Positions 16,929 through 25,325 are shown, counted from the stretch's first letter. The stretch is DNA of 64,000 bases from an uncultured Oscillospiraceae bacterium (GCA_934573735.1 CAKTMC010000012.1:1-64000), one strand, 5' to 3'. The notes: generated from the sequence alone by a model not told the origin. A program made the numbers and translations.

Positions 16929-17450
16929 TTACAGCACATAATACACAAAATTATCCTTGCGCGGCTTGGGCTGCCGCTCCTCTGCTGCATAGCCGAGGAT
17001 GCAGTGTCCGACACCGACATAATCACCCTCAACGCCCCATTTCTTCAAAAGTGCCTTGCCCTCGTCAGTGTCAAAGACCTCACGCGCGCGGTTTATCCAG
17101 CACGAGCCGAGACCGAGAGCGTGCGCGGCGTTCATGAGATTGCCCATGACGAGGCTGCCGTCCTCACGGATGAAGCGGCTGTCCGCACGGCACAAAACGA
17201 CAATGACGGTCGGCGCGCCGTAGAAAGGGTCGGAATTGGGATCTGCGCAGAATTTGGCGTTGAGCCTTGAAAGCAGGGCTACGGTCTCGGCGTCCTGAAC
17301 CGCTATCATAATTGCCGGCTGCAAGCCCATTCCGGTCGGTGCAAATTTCCCTGCCTCAAGCACGGCGTCCAGCTCCTCGCGGCTTATCTGCTCAGGGCGG
17401 TATTTACGAATACTTCTTCGCGTTAGAATATTATTATATGCTTCGTTCAT
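16929..17450 (-). CDS. Nitroreductase family protein
   Basis: 173-residue FMN-dependent oxidoreductase of the nitroreductase superfamily. RRSIRKYRPEQIS near the N-terminus binds the FMN phosphate, followed by VLEAGKFAPTGMGLQPA. GLGSCWINRAREVF near 115-128 and VGVGHCILGYAAEERQPKPR (about 145-164) are the usual C-terminal marks. It reduces an unknown acceptor with NAD(P)H. It is co-directional with the P-type ATPase and starts three bases after that gene ends. Confidence 0.9.
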   Translation of the reverse strand: MNEAYNNILTRRSIRKYRPEQISREELDAVLEAGKFAPTGMGLQPAIMIAVQDAETVALLSRLNAKFCADPNSDPFYGAPTVIVVLCRADSRFIREDGSLVMGNLMNAAHALGLGSCWINRAREVFDTDEGKALLKKWGVEGDYVGVGHCILGYAAEERQPKPRKDNFVYYVL

Positions 17451-17453
17451 GCT

Positions 17454-19565
17454 TTACTCCTTTTCGTTTTTATTAAAGGTTCTCAGTGAATTGACAATTA
17501 CGGCGGCGGAGGCCGCAGAGTCCATGAGCGCCGCTATCCAGAGCGGGATTATGCCGAACACGCCAAGCAGCAGCGCGCAGAGCTTCATAGCGGCGGCAAT
17601 GATTATATTCTGCCGGATAATGCCCGAGGCAAGGCGGCAAATTCTCGCCGCAAGCGGAAGCCTTCTTATATCCTCGCCGAGAATAAGCGCGTCAGCAAAG
17701 TCTATCGCCTCATCGGAGCCGAGCGCCGCCATGGCAACGCTGATATCGGCGCGTTCCAGCACTTCTCTGTCGCTCACACCGTCACCGACAAAGGCGATGC
17801 AGCTTCCGGCAGTCTTTTTGCTGAGCATATATTCAAGCGCCGTAAGCTTCCCCGCAGGGCTGAGCTCAGACTTGACCATGTCAAAATTCAGCGATGACGC
17901 AACGGACTTCGCAGCGGAGCGAACGTCGCCTGTAAGCATGACAAGCGTTTTTGCGCCCTCTGCACGCAGCTCCTCCAGAGCGTCAAAGGCTCCCTCTCTG
18001 ATACGGTCACTTATCATAATATGTCCTGCATATTCTCCATCTGCCGCAACATGGACGGCAGAACCGGGACGGCTCGGCACGGTAAAGCTTATCCCATGCT
18101 CCTGCAAGAGCGCGGCGTTGCCGACATAGACCTGCTTTCCGCCGATAAATGCGCTCACGCCTCGACCGGGTATTTCTTCTATTGAAAGCACCTTTTCGCC
18201 CTCGGGCATATGAACGTGACTGATTTCACGCAGAGAACGGGCTATCGGATGCTCAGAGCAGCTTTCGGCGGTCGCCGCGAGGTCAAGAAGCTCCCGCTCA
18301 CTCATGTTTTGCGGGAAAATGCCGGTAACGTCAAAGCGTCCCTCGGTGATGGTCCCGGTCTTATCGAATATCACAGTATCAAGATGGGCAAGCGCCTCAA
18401 GAATACTGTCGCCCTTTATGATAATACCCGAGCGCGCCGCAGTGTTCACTCCGCCGAAGTACGCCAGCGCAACGGAGACACTCAGAGCAACGGACGAGGA
18501 AAGAGCAAGAGTAATAAGGGCGCGGTCAAGCCATGTAAGCCAGCTTCCGCTTATGGCAGAGGGAACTATGGCGATTACAAAGGCAAGGGCAAGCATAATA
18601 GGCGTAAATATCCGGCTGAATTTACCGAGGCTTTTCTCAAGCTCGGATTTTCGTTCCGAAGCCTTGCTGATATAGTTTAGGGCGCTGCTTGCCACGGTAT
18701 CGGGAAATGCGGCGGTAACACGGATTTTAATAGGGCTGCTTATATTGACGCTTCCTGCAAAGACCTTGTCGCCCACGGTGACAGTCCTCGGCAAAGAGCG
18801 CCCTGCTATCGCAGATATGTCAATAGAGCTCATGCCCTCTATTACTTCGCCGTCAAGGGCTATCGCCTCGCCGGGGTCAGCCAGAATATACTCGCCGGTC
18901 AAAATCTCATGCACGGAAACGGTATCAACGCCGTCTTCTCTCTCAATTCTTGCGCTTTCCGGTCTCACGGCTGCAAGAGTCTCGAGTGCCGTGCTGCCGC
19001 GAAGCTCGACATATGCAAGGAGCAGGCGAAGCGCTGCGAAAAGTATCATAAGCGCCGCCGCATCGCGCATAAGCCCCAGACATATTGCGGCAAGGGAGGC
19101 GATAGTTATTATAAAGCTCTCATCCAGCCATTTGCCGCTGCGGACAGACTGCACCGCGGAGTATATGATTTTATATCCCGCCAGTAAATACGGCAAAATA
19201 AAGCTCAGTGCGCGAGCTGCACCCTCAGTCGGGAGCGCCCATGCAACGATAAACAGAACGAGCGCAAGCGCCGGTATTGCGCAGGCAGCGCCGGAAAAGG
19301 CCTTATCGGAAAACAAACTTAATAGCTTATCTCGGTTTATATTCACGCGGGGGAAACGCCGGGCGCGAGGCTTATTATCTTCTTCGACAGGAATATCCTC
19401 AGGCTTATTTTCCTGTTCATCGGAAATTTCAGATTCTGCCGCCTCAGATTGCACCGGCTCCTCTGTGAGCTCCGCCTCGGGAGTATTATCTAAATTTATA
19501 TCCGGCTTATCCCTGAATTCCGAGAGTATTTCCTCAAGCCGCTCATCGCTGTATTTGGCGCTCAT
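17454..19565 (-). CDS. Divergent heavy-metal P-type ATPase (P1B-like), key motifs altered
   Basis: 703-residue P-type ATPase with the P1B layout: an acidic, disordered N-terminus (1-75) with no HMA metal-binding domain, membrane helices, actuator domain, helices, P/N domain, two final helices. The phosphorylation motif D401-K-T-G-T, the H439-P440 pair, T545-G-D and G594-D-G-V-S-D599 are all kept. Two family-defining sites are not. The actuator TGES reads A254-G-R-S257, so the Glu needed for dephosphorylation is missing. The membrane CPC motif reads S357-S-V359. D682 in the last helix matches the Zn/Cd subgroup Asp. It may be a regulator or a transporter with altered mechanism. Promoter at 19601-19630. 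Confidence 0.85.
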   Translation of the reverse strand: MSAKYSDERLEEILSEFRDKPDINLDNTPEAELTEEPVQSEAAESEISDEQENKPEDIPVEEDNKPRARRFPRVNINRDKLLSLFSDKAFSGAACAIPALALVLFIVAWALPTEGAARALSFILPYLLAGYKIIYSAVQSVRSGKWLDESFIITIASLAAICLGLMRDAAALMILFAALRLLLAYVELRGSTALETLAAVRPESARIEREDGVDTVSVHEILTGEYILADPGEAIALDGEVIEGMSSIDISAIAGRSLPRTVTVGDKVFAGSVNISSPIKIRVTAAFPDTVASSALNYISKASERKSELEKSLGKFSRIFTPIMLALAFVIAIVPSAISGSWLTWLDRALITLALSSSVALSVSVALAYFGGVNTAARSGIIIKGDSILEALAHLDTVIFDKTGTITEGRFDVTGIFPQNMSERELLDLAATAESCSEHPIARSLREISHVHMPEGEKVLSIEEIPGRGVSAFIGGKQVYVGNAALLQEHGISFTVPSRPGSAVHVAADGEYAGHIMISDRIREGAFDALEELRAEGAKTLVMLTGDVRSAAKSVASSLNFDMVKSELSPAGKLTALEYMLSKKTAGSCIAFVGDGVSDREVLERADISVAMAALGSDEAIDFADALILGEDIRRLPLAARICRLASGIIRQNIIIAAAMKLCALLLGVFGIIPLWIAALMDSAASAAVIVNSLRTFNKNEKE

Positions 19566-19600
19566 AGGCTCACCCCAATTTTTGTCGTAATTTTTTATTT

Positions 19601-19630
19601 ATTATATTATCATGAGGCTATATACGTCAA
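19601..19630 (-). promoter_or_regulatory. Sigma-A promoter of the P-type ATPase operon
   Basis: On the minus strand TTGACG (19625-19630), an 18-base spacer and TATAAT (19601-19606), ending 36 bases before the ATPase start codon. Confidence 0.75.
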
Positions 19631-19685
19631 TACTATAAAATTCTGCCTATAAATAAAAATTAAGCTTTTTCCCATTGAATACCTA

Positions 19686-19714
19686 TTGACGAGGCAAGAT
19701 AAAGAGTGTATAAT
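19686..19714 (+). promoter_or_regulatory. Strong sigma-A promoter of the mini sortase substrate
   Basis: TTGACG (19686-19691), exactly 17 bases, then TATAAT (19709-19714), 32 bases before the ATG at 19746. It is nearly consensus, so the small gene is probably well expressed. Confidence 0.88.
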
Positions 19715-19745
19715 CCATTTATAAACAGTGAATGGAGGTTTTGCC

Positions 19746-19976
19746 ATGAAGAAATATATCGCTATGCTTCTGGTCATTATCCTTGCGTTGAGCTTTATGT
19801 CCGTTGCTGCATTTGCAGACGGCGTCAGCAGCCCCGGTGCAAACGATCCCAAGCCCTCTGACAAGCCCATCAGCTCTCCGCAGACCGGTATCGGCGGTAA
19901 TCTCTATCTCATCGGCTTCATCGCTCTTGCTGTTATCGCAGCAGATGCACTGTTGCTGAAGAAGGTCACCGCATAA
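19746..19976 (+). CDS. Tiny secreted protein with SPQTG sortase sorting signal
   Basis: 76-residue precursor made almost only of export and sorting signals. Residues 1-24 are a signal peptide (basic MKK, hydrophobic core, A22-F-A24 cleavage box). Residues 44-48 read S-P-Q-T-G, followed by a hydrophobic stretch (about 53-71) and a short basic tail with KK. Cleavage at both ends would leave about 23 residues (25-47), rich in Pro, Ser and Asp/Lys. SPQTG-like motifs are known substrates of Clostridioides difficile class B sortase, and a class B sortase starts 88 bases downstream. Start chosen for the GGAGG site; an upstream in-frame ATG is less likely. Function unknown. Confidence 0.85.
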   Translation: MKKYIAMLLVIILALSFMSVAAFADGVSSPGANDPKPSDKPISSPQTGIGGNLYLIGFIALAVIAADALLLKKVTA

Positions 19977-20006
19977 GAAATAGCAAAAAATCTCGAGATT
20001 GTGCAG

Positions 20007-20040
20007 ACGTCCCAAATTTTTGTTTGGGGCGTTTTGCTTT
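20007..20040 (+). terminator. Terminator or attenuator between mini substrate and sortase
   Basis: A stem ACGTCCCAAA / TTTGGGGCGT (one G-T pair) with a short loop is followed by TTTTGCTTT. It would let the small gene be transcribed far more than the sortase and LCP genes behind it. Confidence 0.75.
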
Positions 20041-20064
20041 AAGTAAAAGTATTTAGGAGCAAGT

Positions 20065-20928
20065 ATGTTAAAGAAAATACTGAAAATCTTTCTTATTATT
20101 ATTGCCGTCGTCTGCGTCATAATCTGCGCGGCAAGTCTTACTTTTATTCTGCAATATAAAAAAGGTCTGTCAGACCATGAGGCGCTCGTGCAGCAGGTGA
20201 AGTCAAACTTTACGGCGCTCAGAAACAATGATAATAATGACGACAATAATAATCAGCCGAATATGCCGGAGCTTCCGGTGGAAACGCCGGAGCCGGTCGT
20301 TGAGCTGCCAGTCGATTTTGCTGCGCTTGAGGAGATCAACACGGATATCTACGCATGGCTCGAAATCCCCGCTACTACGGTCAATTACCCCGTGGTGCAG
20401 AGCCGGGACGACGATAATTATTATAACAATCACGGCTCCAACGGCAAATACAGTCTCTACGGCTCTATATTCTCTCAGGCGAGCTATAACGGACGCGATT
20501 TCCGCGACCCGGTCACGGTCCTCTACGGGCACAATGTCGTCTACGGCATGGAGAATATGTTCGCTCTGCTAAATAACTATGCCGACGCCGAGTATTTTGA
20601 TTCGCACGGCACGATTTATATCTATACTCCAGACAGAGTGCTTGAATACCGCGTCTTTGCCGCATATCTGCATAGCAACGAGCATCTTCTGGCCTATCGG
20701 GACTTCTCAAATCCCGAGGAATACACGGAGTTTTTTGACTCTATTCGCAACTGTGCGCTATACGGCAACTTCAATGACGATTATATGCCCTCCCCCGGCG
20801 ATAGGGTTTTGACTCTGTCCACCTGCTTTGCAAAGAATAACCGCCAACGCTATCTTGTTCAGGCAGTTCTTGTTGACGAGATGAAGGCGGAGTTTACAAG
20901 GCCTGTGGACGCAGAGGAGGCGGACTGA
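20065..20928 (+). CDS. srtB: Class B sortase
   Basis: 287-residue membrane-bound transpeptidase that joins sorted proteins to the cell wall. Residues 5-29 form the N-terminal anchor. An Asn/Asp-rich linker (54-66) and a Pro/Glu stretch lead to the catalytic barrel (about 84-275). The catalytic set is complete: H156 in L-Y-G-H-N, C254 in T-L-S-T-C and R262 in Q-R-Y. The TLSTC box and the helical insertion before it place it in class B. The only visible substrate candidate is the SPQTG mini-protein just upstream. The stop codon abuts the TTG start of the LCP gene, so the two are probably coupled. Confidence 0.93.
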   Translation: MLKKILKIFLIIIAVVCVIICAASLTFILQYKKGLSDHEALVQQVKSNFTALRNNDNNDDNNNQPNMPELPVETPEPVVELPVDFAALEEINTDIYAWLEIPATTVNYPVVQSRDDDNYYNNHGSNGKYSLYGSIFSQASYNGRDFRDPVTVLYGHNVVYGMENMFALLNNYADAEYFDSHGTIYIYTPDRVLEYRVFAAYLHSNEHLLAYRDFSNPEEYTEFFDSIRNCALYGNFNDDYMPSPGDRVLTLSTCFAKNNRQRYLVQAVLVDEMKAEFTRPVDAEEAD

Positions 20929-21993
20929 TTGGACGAGCAAAATAAGCCCGAAATTATAGCTAAACCCAAAAAGCGCCGCTGGCCATATATTCTGCTTGCC
21001 ATTCTTATCGCTATAACCCTGCTGCTTGGCGGTACGGCGCTTGCAATATATCTAAGCATAGGCGATATGAGCCCGGAGCAGGCACCGACGATAGACGCAG
21101 AGCCCGCAGAGCCGGAGCGGGAGTCCGAGATTTTGGACAGCTACACCGTGCGCCGCAACGGTAAGCTCTATCGCTATAACGATCAGGTGGTTACTCTGCT
21201 GCTGCTCGGAGTTGACCAAAACGAGCCCGACATTGACGAGGGCAGTACTGATTCCGGCATATGCGCGGACGTGATACTGCTCGCCGCAATAGATAAGAAG
21301 AATAACCGCGTCACCTTCTATACGGTATCACGCGATTCTATGTGCGACTTTACGATAACGGACCCGGAAAGCGGCGGGACGCTCAATGTCAACGGTCAGC
21401 TTGCCCTGACCTATACATACGGTGACGGCGGAAAAACAAGCTGCGAGATGACGCGCGCCGCCGTATCTCAGCTTTTATTCGACCTGCCGATATATTCCTG
21501 CTCCGCGCTGTATATTGACGGGCTTGGTAAAATCAACGACGCTGTCGGCGGTGTGACCGTGACAATACTTGAGGATATACGCTACGGATATTCCGCGATG
21601 CGCATAGGCGAGGAGGTCACGCTGAGCGGGGACATGGCAATGCGCTATATTCGTACCCGTGAGCACACCGAGGTCGGCAATCTCAAGCGCATGGAGCGGC
21701 AGAAGCAGTATTTTAAGGCGCTGCTGCAAAAGGCTCTCAGCATCGTGCGTGAGGACTATATGAGTGTACTCGACATATATGACGCAGCGAAAAGCGAGGT
21801 CATCACGGATCTCTCGGTCGGAGATATCCTGTATCTTGCAAGCCGTGCGGCGGGTATGGAAATCTCCGGCGAGGTGATAAGCGTACCGGGCAAAGTGCAG
21901 CTCAGTGAGGATAACTACGTCGAGTATATTATAGACCGCGACGCGCTCACCGATATAATCATGAGCATATACTACGAGGAAGTCACGCAATAA
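20929..21993 (+). CDS. LytR-CpsA-Psr (LCP) family glycopolymer ligase
   Basis: 354-residue protein with a cytoplasmic basic N-terminus (KPKKRRW), one membrane helix (about 20-42) and an extracellular LCP domain (about 85-290). Visible marks: VVTLLLLGVDQNE, ADVILLAAIDKKNNRVTFYTVSRDSM, and near the end MAMRYIRTREHTEVGNLKRMERQKQ, whose Arg-rich stretch is characteristic. LCP enzymes transfer lipid-linked glycopolymers to peptidoglycan. The start is a TTG directly after the sortase stop, with GAGGAGG upstream. Sharing a transcript with a sortase suggests a common role in wall decoration, which is inference. Confidence 0.92.
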   Translation: MDEQNKPEIIAKPKKRRWPYILLAILIAITLLLGGTALAIYLSIGDMSPEQAPTIDAEPAEPERESEILDSYTVRRNGKLYRYNDQVVTLLLLGVDQNEPDIDEGSTDSGICADVILLAAIDKKNNRVTFYTVSRDSMCDFTITDPESGGTLNVNGQLALTYTYGDGGKTSCEMTRAAVSQLLFDLPIYSCSALYIDGLGKINDAVGGVTVTILEDIRYGYSAMRIGEEVTLSGDMAMRYIRTREHTEVGNLKRMERQKQYFKALLQKALSIVREDYMSVLDIYDAAKSEVITDLSVGDILYLASRAAGMEISGEVISVPGKVQLSEDNYVEYIIDRDALTDIIMSIYYEEVTQ

Positions 21994-22000
21994 ATAAAAA

Positions 22001-22254
22001 AGAGGGGCGCTTACCCCTCTCCGCAGAAGATAAAATAATCTTGCCGCTTGACAAATGCCCCGTTTGGATGTATGCATATATTATAGAATATATGTCTTTC
22101 CATCCGGTCGCTGTATTTGTCTCGCGGCCCGGGTCATTGTCCATGCTTATTTTATGTTCCGCGCGGCGAAATACTCAGGCATTTTCTTCCTGTGATTAAA
22201 AATCTTATAAGCTGAGCAAAATATGCTTTGAAATTTATTATTAAGGAGCATAAT
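22001..22254. other. Intergenic region before the yaaL-like gene
   Basis: No gene is evident in this stretch. A hairpin (AGAGGGG / CCCCTCT, about 22003-22022) sits just after the LCP stop, but its U tract lies on the minus-strand side, so it is a poor plus-strand terminator. A TTGACA at 22048-22053 stands alone with only a weak TATGCA 17 bases later. Confidence 0.4.
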
Positions 22255-22467
22255 ATGAGCAGCAAGCGCAGGGAGAATAAGCTTAAAAAGGCCGCAATGA
22301 AGCAGAGTGTGTCGGAGCTCAGGCAGCTCAATGCCGCGCTTACTGCAAGCTACCGCAATTTTAACTCTGTCTCTGACCCCATTGCCATGGAAACCTGTAT
22401 TTATGAAATCAACGCCCTGCGCTCTCGCCGGGACTCCGTACTGCATGATATGCGCGGTATGGAATGA
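22255..22467 (+). CDS. DUF2508/YaaL-like small protein
   Basis: 70-residue basic, helical protein. The stretch LRQLNAALTASYRNFN, then SVSDPIAMETCIYEINALRSR, fits the DUF2508 (Bacillus YaaL) pattern of an aromatic/Asn pair followed by SDP and a final helix. An AAGGAG site lies ahead of the ATG at 22255. The gene lies 14 bases before bofA, exactly as yaaL precedes bofA in Bacillus, which supports the call. recR, the usual upstream partner, is not present. Function is not established. Confidence 0.75.
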   Translation: MSSKRRENKLKKAAMKQSVSELRQLNAALTASYRNFNSVSDPIAMETCIYEINALRSRRDSVLHDMRGME

Positions 22468-22481
22468 GAAAGGATGTACAT

Positions 22482-22745
22482 ATGGAAACCCTGTCCAGCT
22501 TACTTATGCTTGCCGCCGTCATCGCCGTTGTGTCGCTGCTGATTAAAATAATCAAGGCCCCGATAAAGCTATTATTTAAGCTGCTGCTTAACGCGCTCTT
22601 CGGCTTTGTTATTCTATTCGTTTTCAATTTCTTTGGCGAATTTATAGGCTTTACGCTCGGCGTAAGCTGGCTCAACGCCATTATTGCAGGCGTTCTCGGC
22701 GTACCCGGCGTTATCCTCCTGATTTTGCTCAAGATATTTTTCTGA
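22482..22745 (+). CDS. bofA: Pro-sigma-K processing inhibitor BofA
   Basis: 87-residue membrane protein, the same length as Bacillus BofA. Two hydrophobic segments are separated by KIIKAPIKLLFKLLLNALFG, and the C-terminal half carries the conserved N-x-F-G-E-F-I-G-F-T-L-G-V-S-W-L-N stretch. In Bacillus BofA with SpoIVFA holds the protease SpoIVFB inactive until sigma-K is needed. I use the ATG at 22482 with AAAGGATG upstream; an ATG at 22464 that overlaps the previous stop is possible. Confidence 0.88.
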   Translation: METLSSLLMLAAVIAVVSLLIKIIKAPIKLLFKLLLNALFGFVILFVFNFFGEFIGFTLGVSWLNAIIAGVLGVPGVILLILLKIFF

Positions 22746-22769
22746 ATTTTTATAAATACAAATTTCTAT

Positions 22770-22800
22770 GCCCGATATGACGATTTTGGTCACATCGGGC
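22770..22800 (+). terminator. Terminator after bofA
   Basis: A 12-bp stem with one mismatch (GCCCGATATGAC / GTCACATCGGGC) follows bofA by 25 bases. The run after it is AAATTCTTTA, so it is only moderately strong. Confidence 0.6.
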
Positions 22801-22810
22801 AAATTCTTTA

Positions 22811-22838
22811 TTGATAATGCCGCGCTTTGTGCTATAAT
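22811..22838 (+). promoter_or_regulatory. Sigma-A-like promoter of the CotH gene
   Basis: TTGATA (22811-22816), a 16-base spacer and TATAAT (22833-22838), 30 bases before the ATG at 22869. The sequence suggests vegetative expression and not a sporulation-only promoter. Confidence 0.72.
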
Positions 22839-22868
22839 TTCCATAAGAAGCAGATCGGAGGTCAGCAT

Positions 22869-25322
22869 ATGAAATTACCGCGATGGAAAAAGATTTTATA
22901 TTCTGTTATTCTCGTTCTTATCCTGATAGCCTTTGCCTACTGCTGTTCAAGCCGCGGTACAAGTGTGCCCGAACAGAGCGCTGCTCCCGCCGCTGCCGCT
23001 ACGCCGCTGCCGAGTGCGGTTGCCGTAACACCGGAGCCGACAGCATTTATCAGCCCCGACGCCGATAAGCTTGTCATTTCTGAGCTTATGGTGAAAAACC
23101 GCGCCACGCTTCAGGACTGTGACGGCGATTTCTCCGACTGGTTCGAGATAGAGAACATTTCCGGCGACACCGTTTCTCTCTCCGGCTGGGCAGTGTCCGA
23201 CGGCGAGACAAATGACGCTTGGCGCTTCCCCGATCTGAGTCTTGCTCCCGGTGAGCAGCTTCTTGTCTTTGCCTCCGGGAAAAACAGGAGCGACGGCGAG
23301 CTGCACACGGATTTTTCTCTTTCGCTTGGCGAAACGCTGAGCCTTTACGCCCCGGAAAACTATCTTACTGACAGCGTCCTCTGCGAAATCGACGAGGCTG
23401 ACCACTCCTATGCCCGCCAGAGTGACGGAAGCTTTACCGACTGCGTCTGGCCTACACCTGGATACGAAAACAGCGACACAGGCTACGAAAGCTTCTGCGC
23501 CTCAAGAACGCATGATGGCCCGCTGATAATCAGCGAGGTCATGGTCTATAACAACTCCTACGAGCGTCAGGCAAAGGTCGGCTGCTTTGACTGGGTCGAA
23601 ATTACGAATATCTCCGATGCGCCGGTCGAGCTTTCGGACTACTATCTTTCCGACACGCGCAAGGACTATATGCTCTGGCGCTTCCCCGAGTATTCTCTCA
23701 GTCCCAACGATACCTTCACGGCCTTTTGCTCGGGCGATGAAAGCCTGACGGCGCAGTATTTCACGCACACCAATTTCTCTCTCGATGCCGTGAGCGAGCA
23801 ATTATACCTGACCGACGGCACAAAGCGCTGCGTCACGGACTATGTCTGGCTGCACGATATTCCCTTCGGCTGCTCCTACGGTCGTGTTCCCGGCGAGAAC
23901 GGATTTTTCTACCTCTACTCCCCCACTCCGCGCGCTGCAAACTCCGGGGATGCCTTCAGGCAGATATCGTCTATGCCGCAGTCGCCTACCGCGGCCGGAG
24001 TTTATAATAATATAGACAGTCTCTCTGTAGAGCTGCAAGGCACAGGCAGAATTTATTACACTACGAACGGCTCTTTGCCGACAAGGGACAGCGCGGAATA
24101 TACAGAGCCTATAAGCCTAAACTCTACAAGCGTTATTCGCGCCATCTGCGCCGAGGACGGCAAGGCTCCGTCCCGCGCCCTGACTCTCAGCTTTATCATA
24201 AACGAAAATCATACGCTCCCGGTTTTGAGCCTTGCGACTGACGATCCCGCGCTTTTTAACAATACCTACTGGAATGCGCGAAAATACTTTGAACTGCCCG
24301 CAAATCTCTCGTTTTTTGATACCGACGGCTCGTTTTCTCAGGATTGCGGCGTAAAAATGAAGGGCTGGACAAGTCTCGAGATGCCGAAGAAAAGCATGGG
24401 CATCACCTTCCGCGGAGTTTACGGTGAAAGCCTGCTGAATTATGATATTTTTGACGGCGGCGTTTCCGAATTCCGCTCCCTGTCCATCCGCTCCGGGCAG
24501 GACTACCCTATTGCGATAATCCGCAACGAGCTGTTTCAAAATCTCTGCCTTGAGGCAAGCGATAATGTCCCGGCGCAGCGCAGTAAATACTGTATTCTCT
24601 ACGTCAATGGCGATTATCGCGGCATATATGCGCTCAAGGAGGACTTTACGCGCCAGTATTACGCCTCGCAAAAAGACGTGAGCAAGGATGAGGTTTTGAT
24701 GTACCGCTCCCCTGTTGACCGAAGCTCCGCCGTATATCAGGAGGTCTTTGCCTACGTCTACGCGCACGATATGACTCAGAAGGAGAATTATGATCATATC
24801 TGCTCCGTTCTCGACATCGACAGTCTTGTAAACTGGTTCCTGCTCGAGGGCTACTGCGTCAACACCGATGCAAACGGCAATATGCGCTATTTTCGCACCG
24901 AGGGCGGCAAGTGGCAGATAGCATATTATGACCTTGACTGGAGCTTCGGCTACCCAGTAAACAGCTTTACGAATATCACAAACACCTCCCGCGTCATGCA
25001 GATAAACGATGTTCTCAAGCCGCTGCTGCAAAACGAGGAATTTAAGGATAAGCTTCTCCGCCGCTATGCGGAGCTTGTAAGCACTACGCTCTCAAATGAG
25101 CATGTGCTTGCAAAAATCGACGAGCTTCAAGCGCTTTTGGAGCCGGAGGTCTACCGAGAGCGCGACAAATGGGGCTCCTCCGTCTCGGCATGGCACGACC
25201 GGCTTAACGATATGCGCTCCTATATCACGGCAAACGACTATGAAAACTATACCGTTGACAGGCTCTGCTCTCTGCTCGGAGTCAGCGAGGCAAAAAAGCA
25301 GGAGTATTTCGGCGCAAGGTAA
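22869..25322 (+). CDS. CotH-type protein kinase with two lamin-tail domains
   Basis: 817-residue secreted or membrane-anchored protein. Residues about 7-24 are a hydrophobic anchor followed by Cys-Cys and an Ala/Pro linker. Two lamin-tail-like domains follow: about 55-190 (LVISELMVKNRA start) and about 218-360 (LIISEVMVYNNS start). A chitobiase C-terminal-like segment near 390-435 contains RIYYTTNGSLPT. The C-terminal half is a CotH kinase fold with NGDYRGIYALKEDF and YYDLDWSFGY, the latter supplying the metal-binding Asp. CotH phosphorylates spore coat proteins in Bacillus. This large architecture may act on the cell surface instead. Confidence 0.87.
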   Translation: MKLPRWKKILYSVILVLILIAFAYCCSSRGTSVPEQSAAPAAAATPLPSAVAVTPEPTAFISPDADKLVISELMVKNRATLQDCDGDFSDWFEIENISGDTVSLSGWAVSDGETNDAWRFPDLSLAPGEQLLVFASGKNRSDGELHTDFSLSLGETLSLYAPENYLTDSVLCEIDEADHSYARQSDGSFTDCVWPTPGYENSDTGYESFCASRTHDGPLIISEVMVYNNSYERQAKVGCFDWVEITNISDAPVELSDYYLSDTRKDYMLWRFPEYSLSPNDTFTAFCSGDESLTAQYFTHTNFSLDAVSEQLYLTDGTKRCVTDYVWLHDIPFGCSYGRVPGENGFFYLYSPTPRAANSGDAFRQISSMPQSPTAAGVYNNIDSLSVELQGTGRIYYTTNGSLPTRDSAEYTEPISLNSTSVIRAICAEDGKAPSRALTLSFIINENHTLPVLSLATDDPALFNNTYWNARKYFELPANLSFFDTDGSFSQDCGVKMKGWTSLEMPKKSMGITFRGVYGESLLNYDIFDGGVSEFRSLSIRSGQDYPIAIIRNELFQNLCLEASDNVPAQRSKYCILYVNGDYRGIYALKEDFTRQYYASQKDVSKDEVLMYRSPVDRSSAVYQEVFAYVYAHDMTQKENYDHICSVLDIDSLVNWFLLEGYCVNTDANGNMRYFRTEGGKWQIAYYDLDWSFGYPVNSFTNITNTSRVMQINDVLKPLLQNEEFKDKLLRRYAELVSTTLSNEHVLAKIDELQALLEPEVYRERDKWGSSVSAWHDRLNDMRSYITANDYENYTVDRLCSLLGVSEAKKQEYFGAR

Positions 25323-25325
25323 AGC

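Noticed and set aside
20203..20532. Minus-strand frame opposite the sortase
   Set aside because: It reads the Asn/Asp-codon repeat of the sortase linker backwards as Val/Ile repeats; no ribosome site.
22003..22022. Hairpin after the LCP gene as its terminator
   Set aside because: The run of A lies before the stem and no U run follows on the plus strand; orientation fits only the minus strand, where no gene ends.
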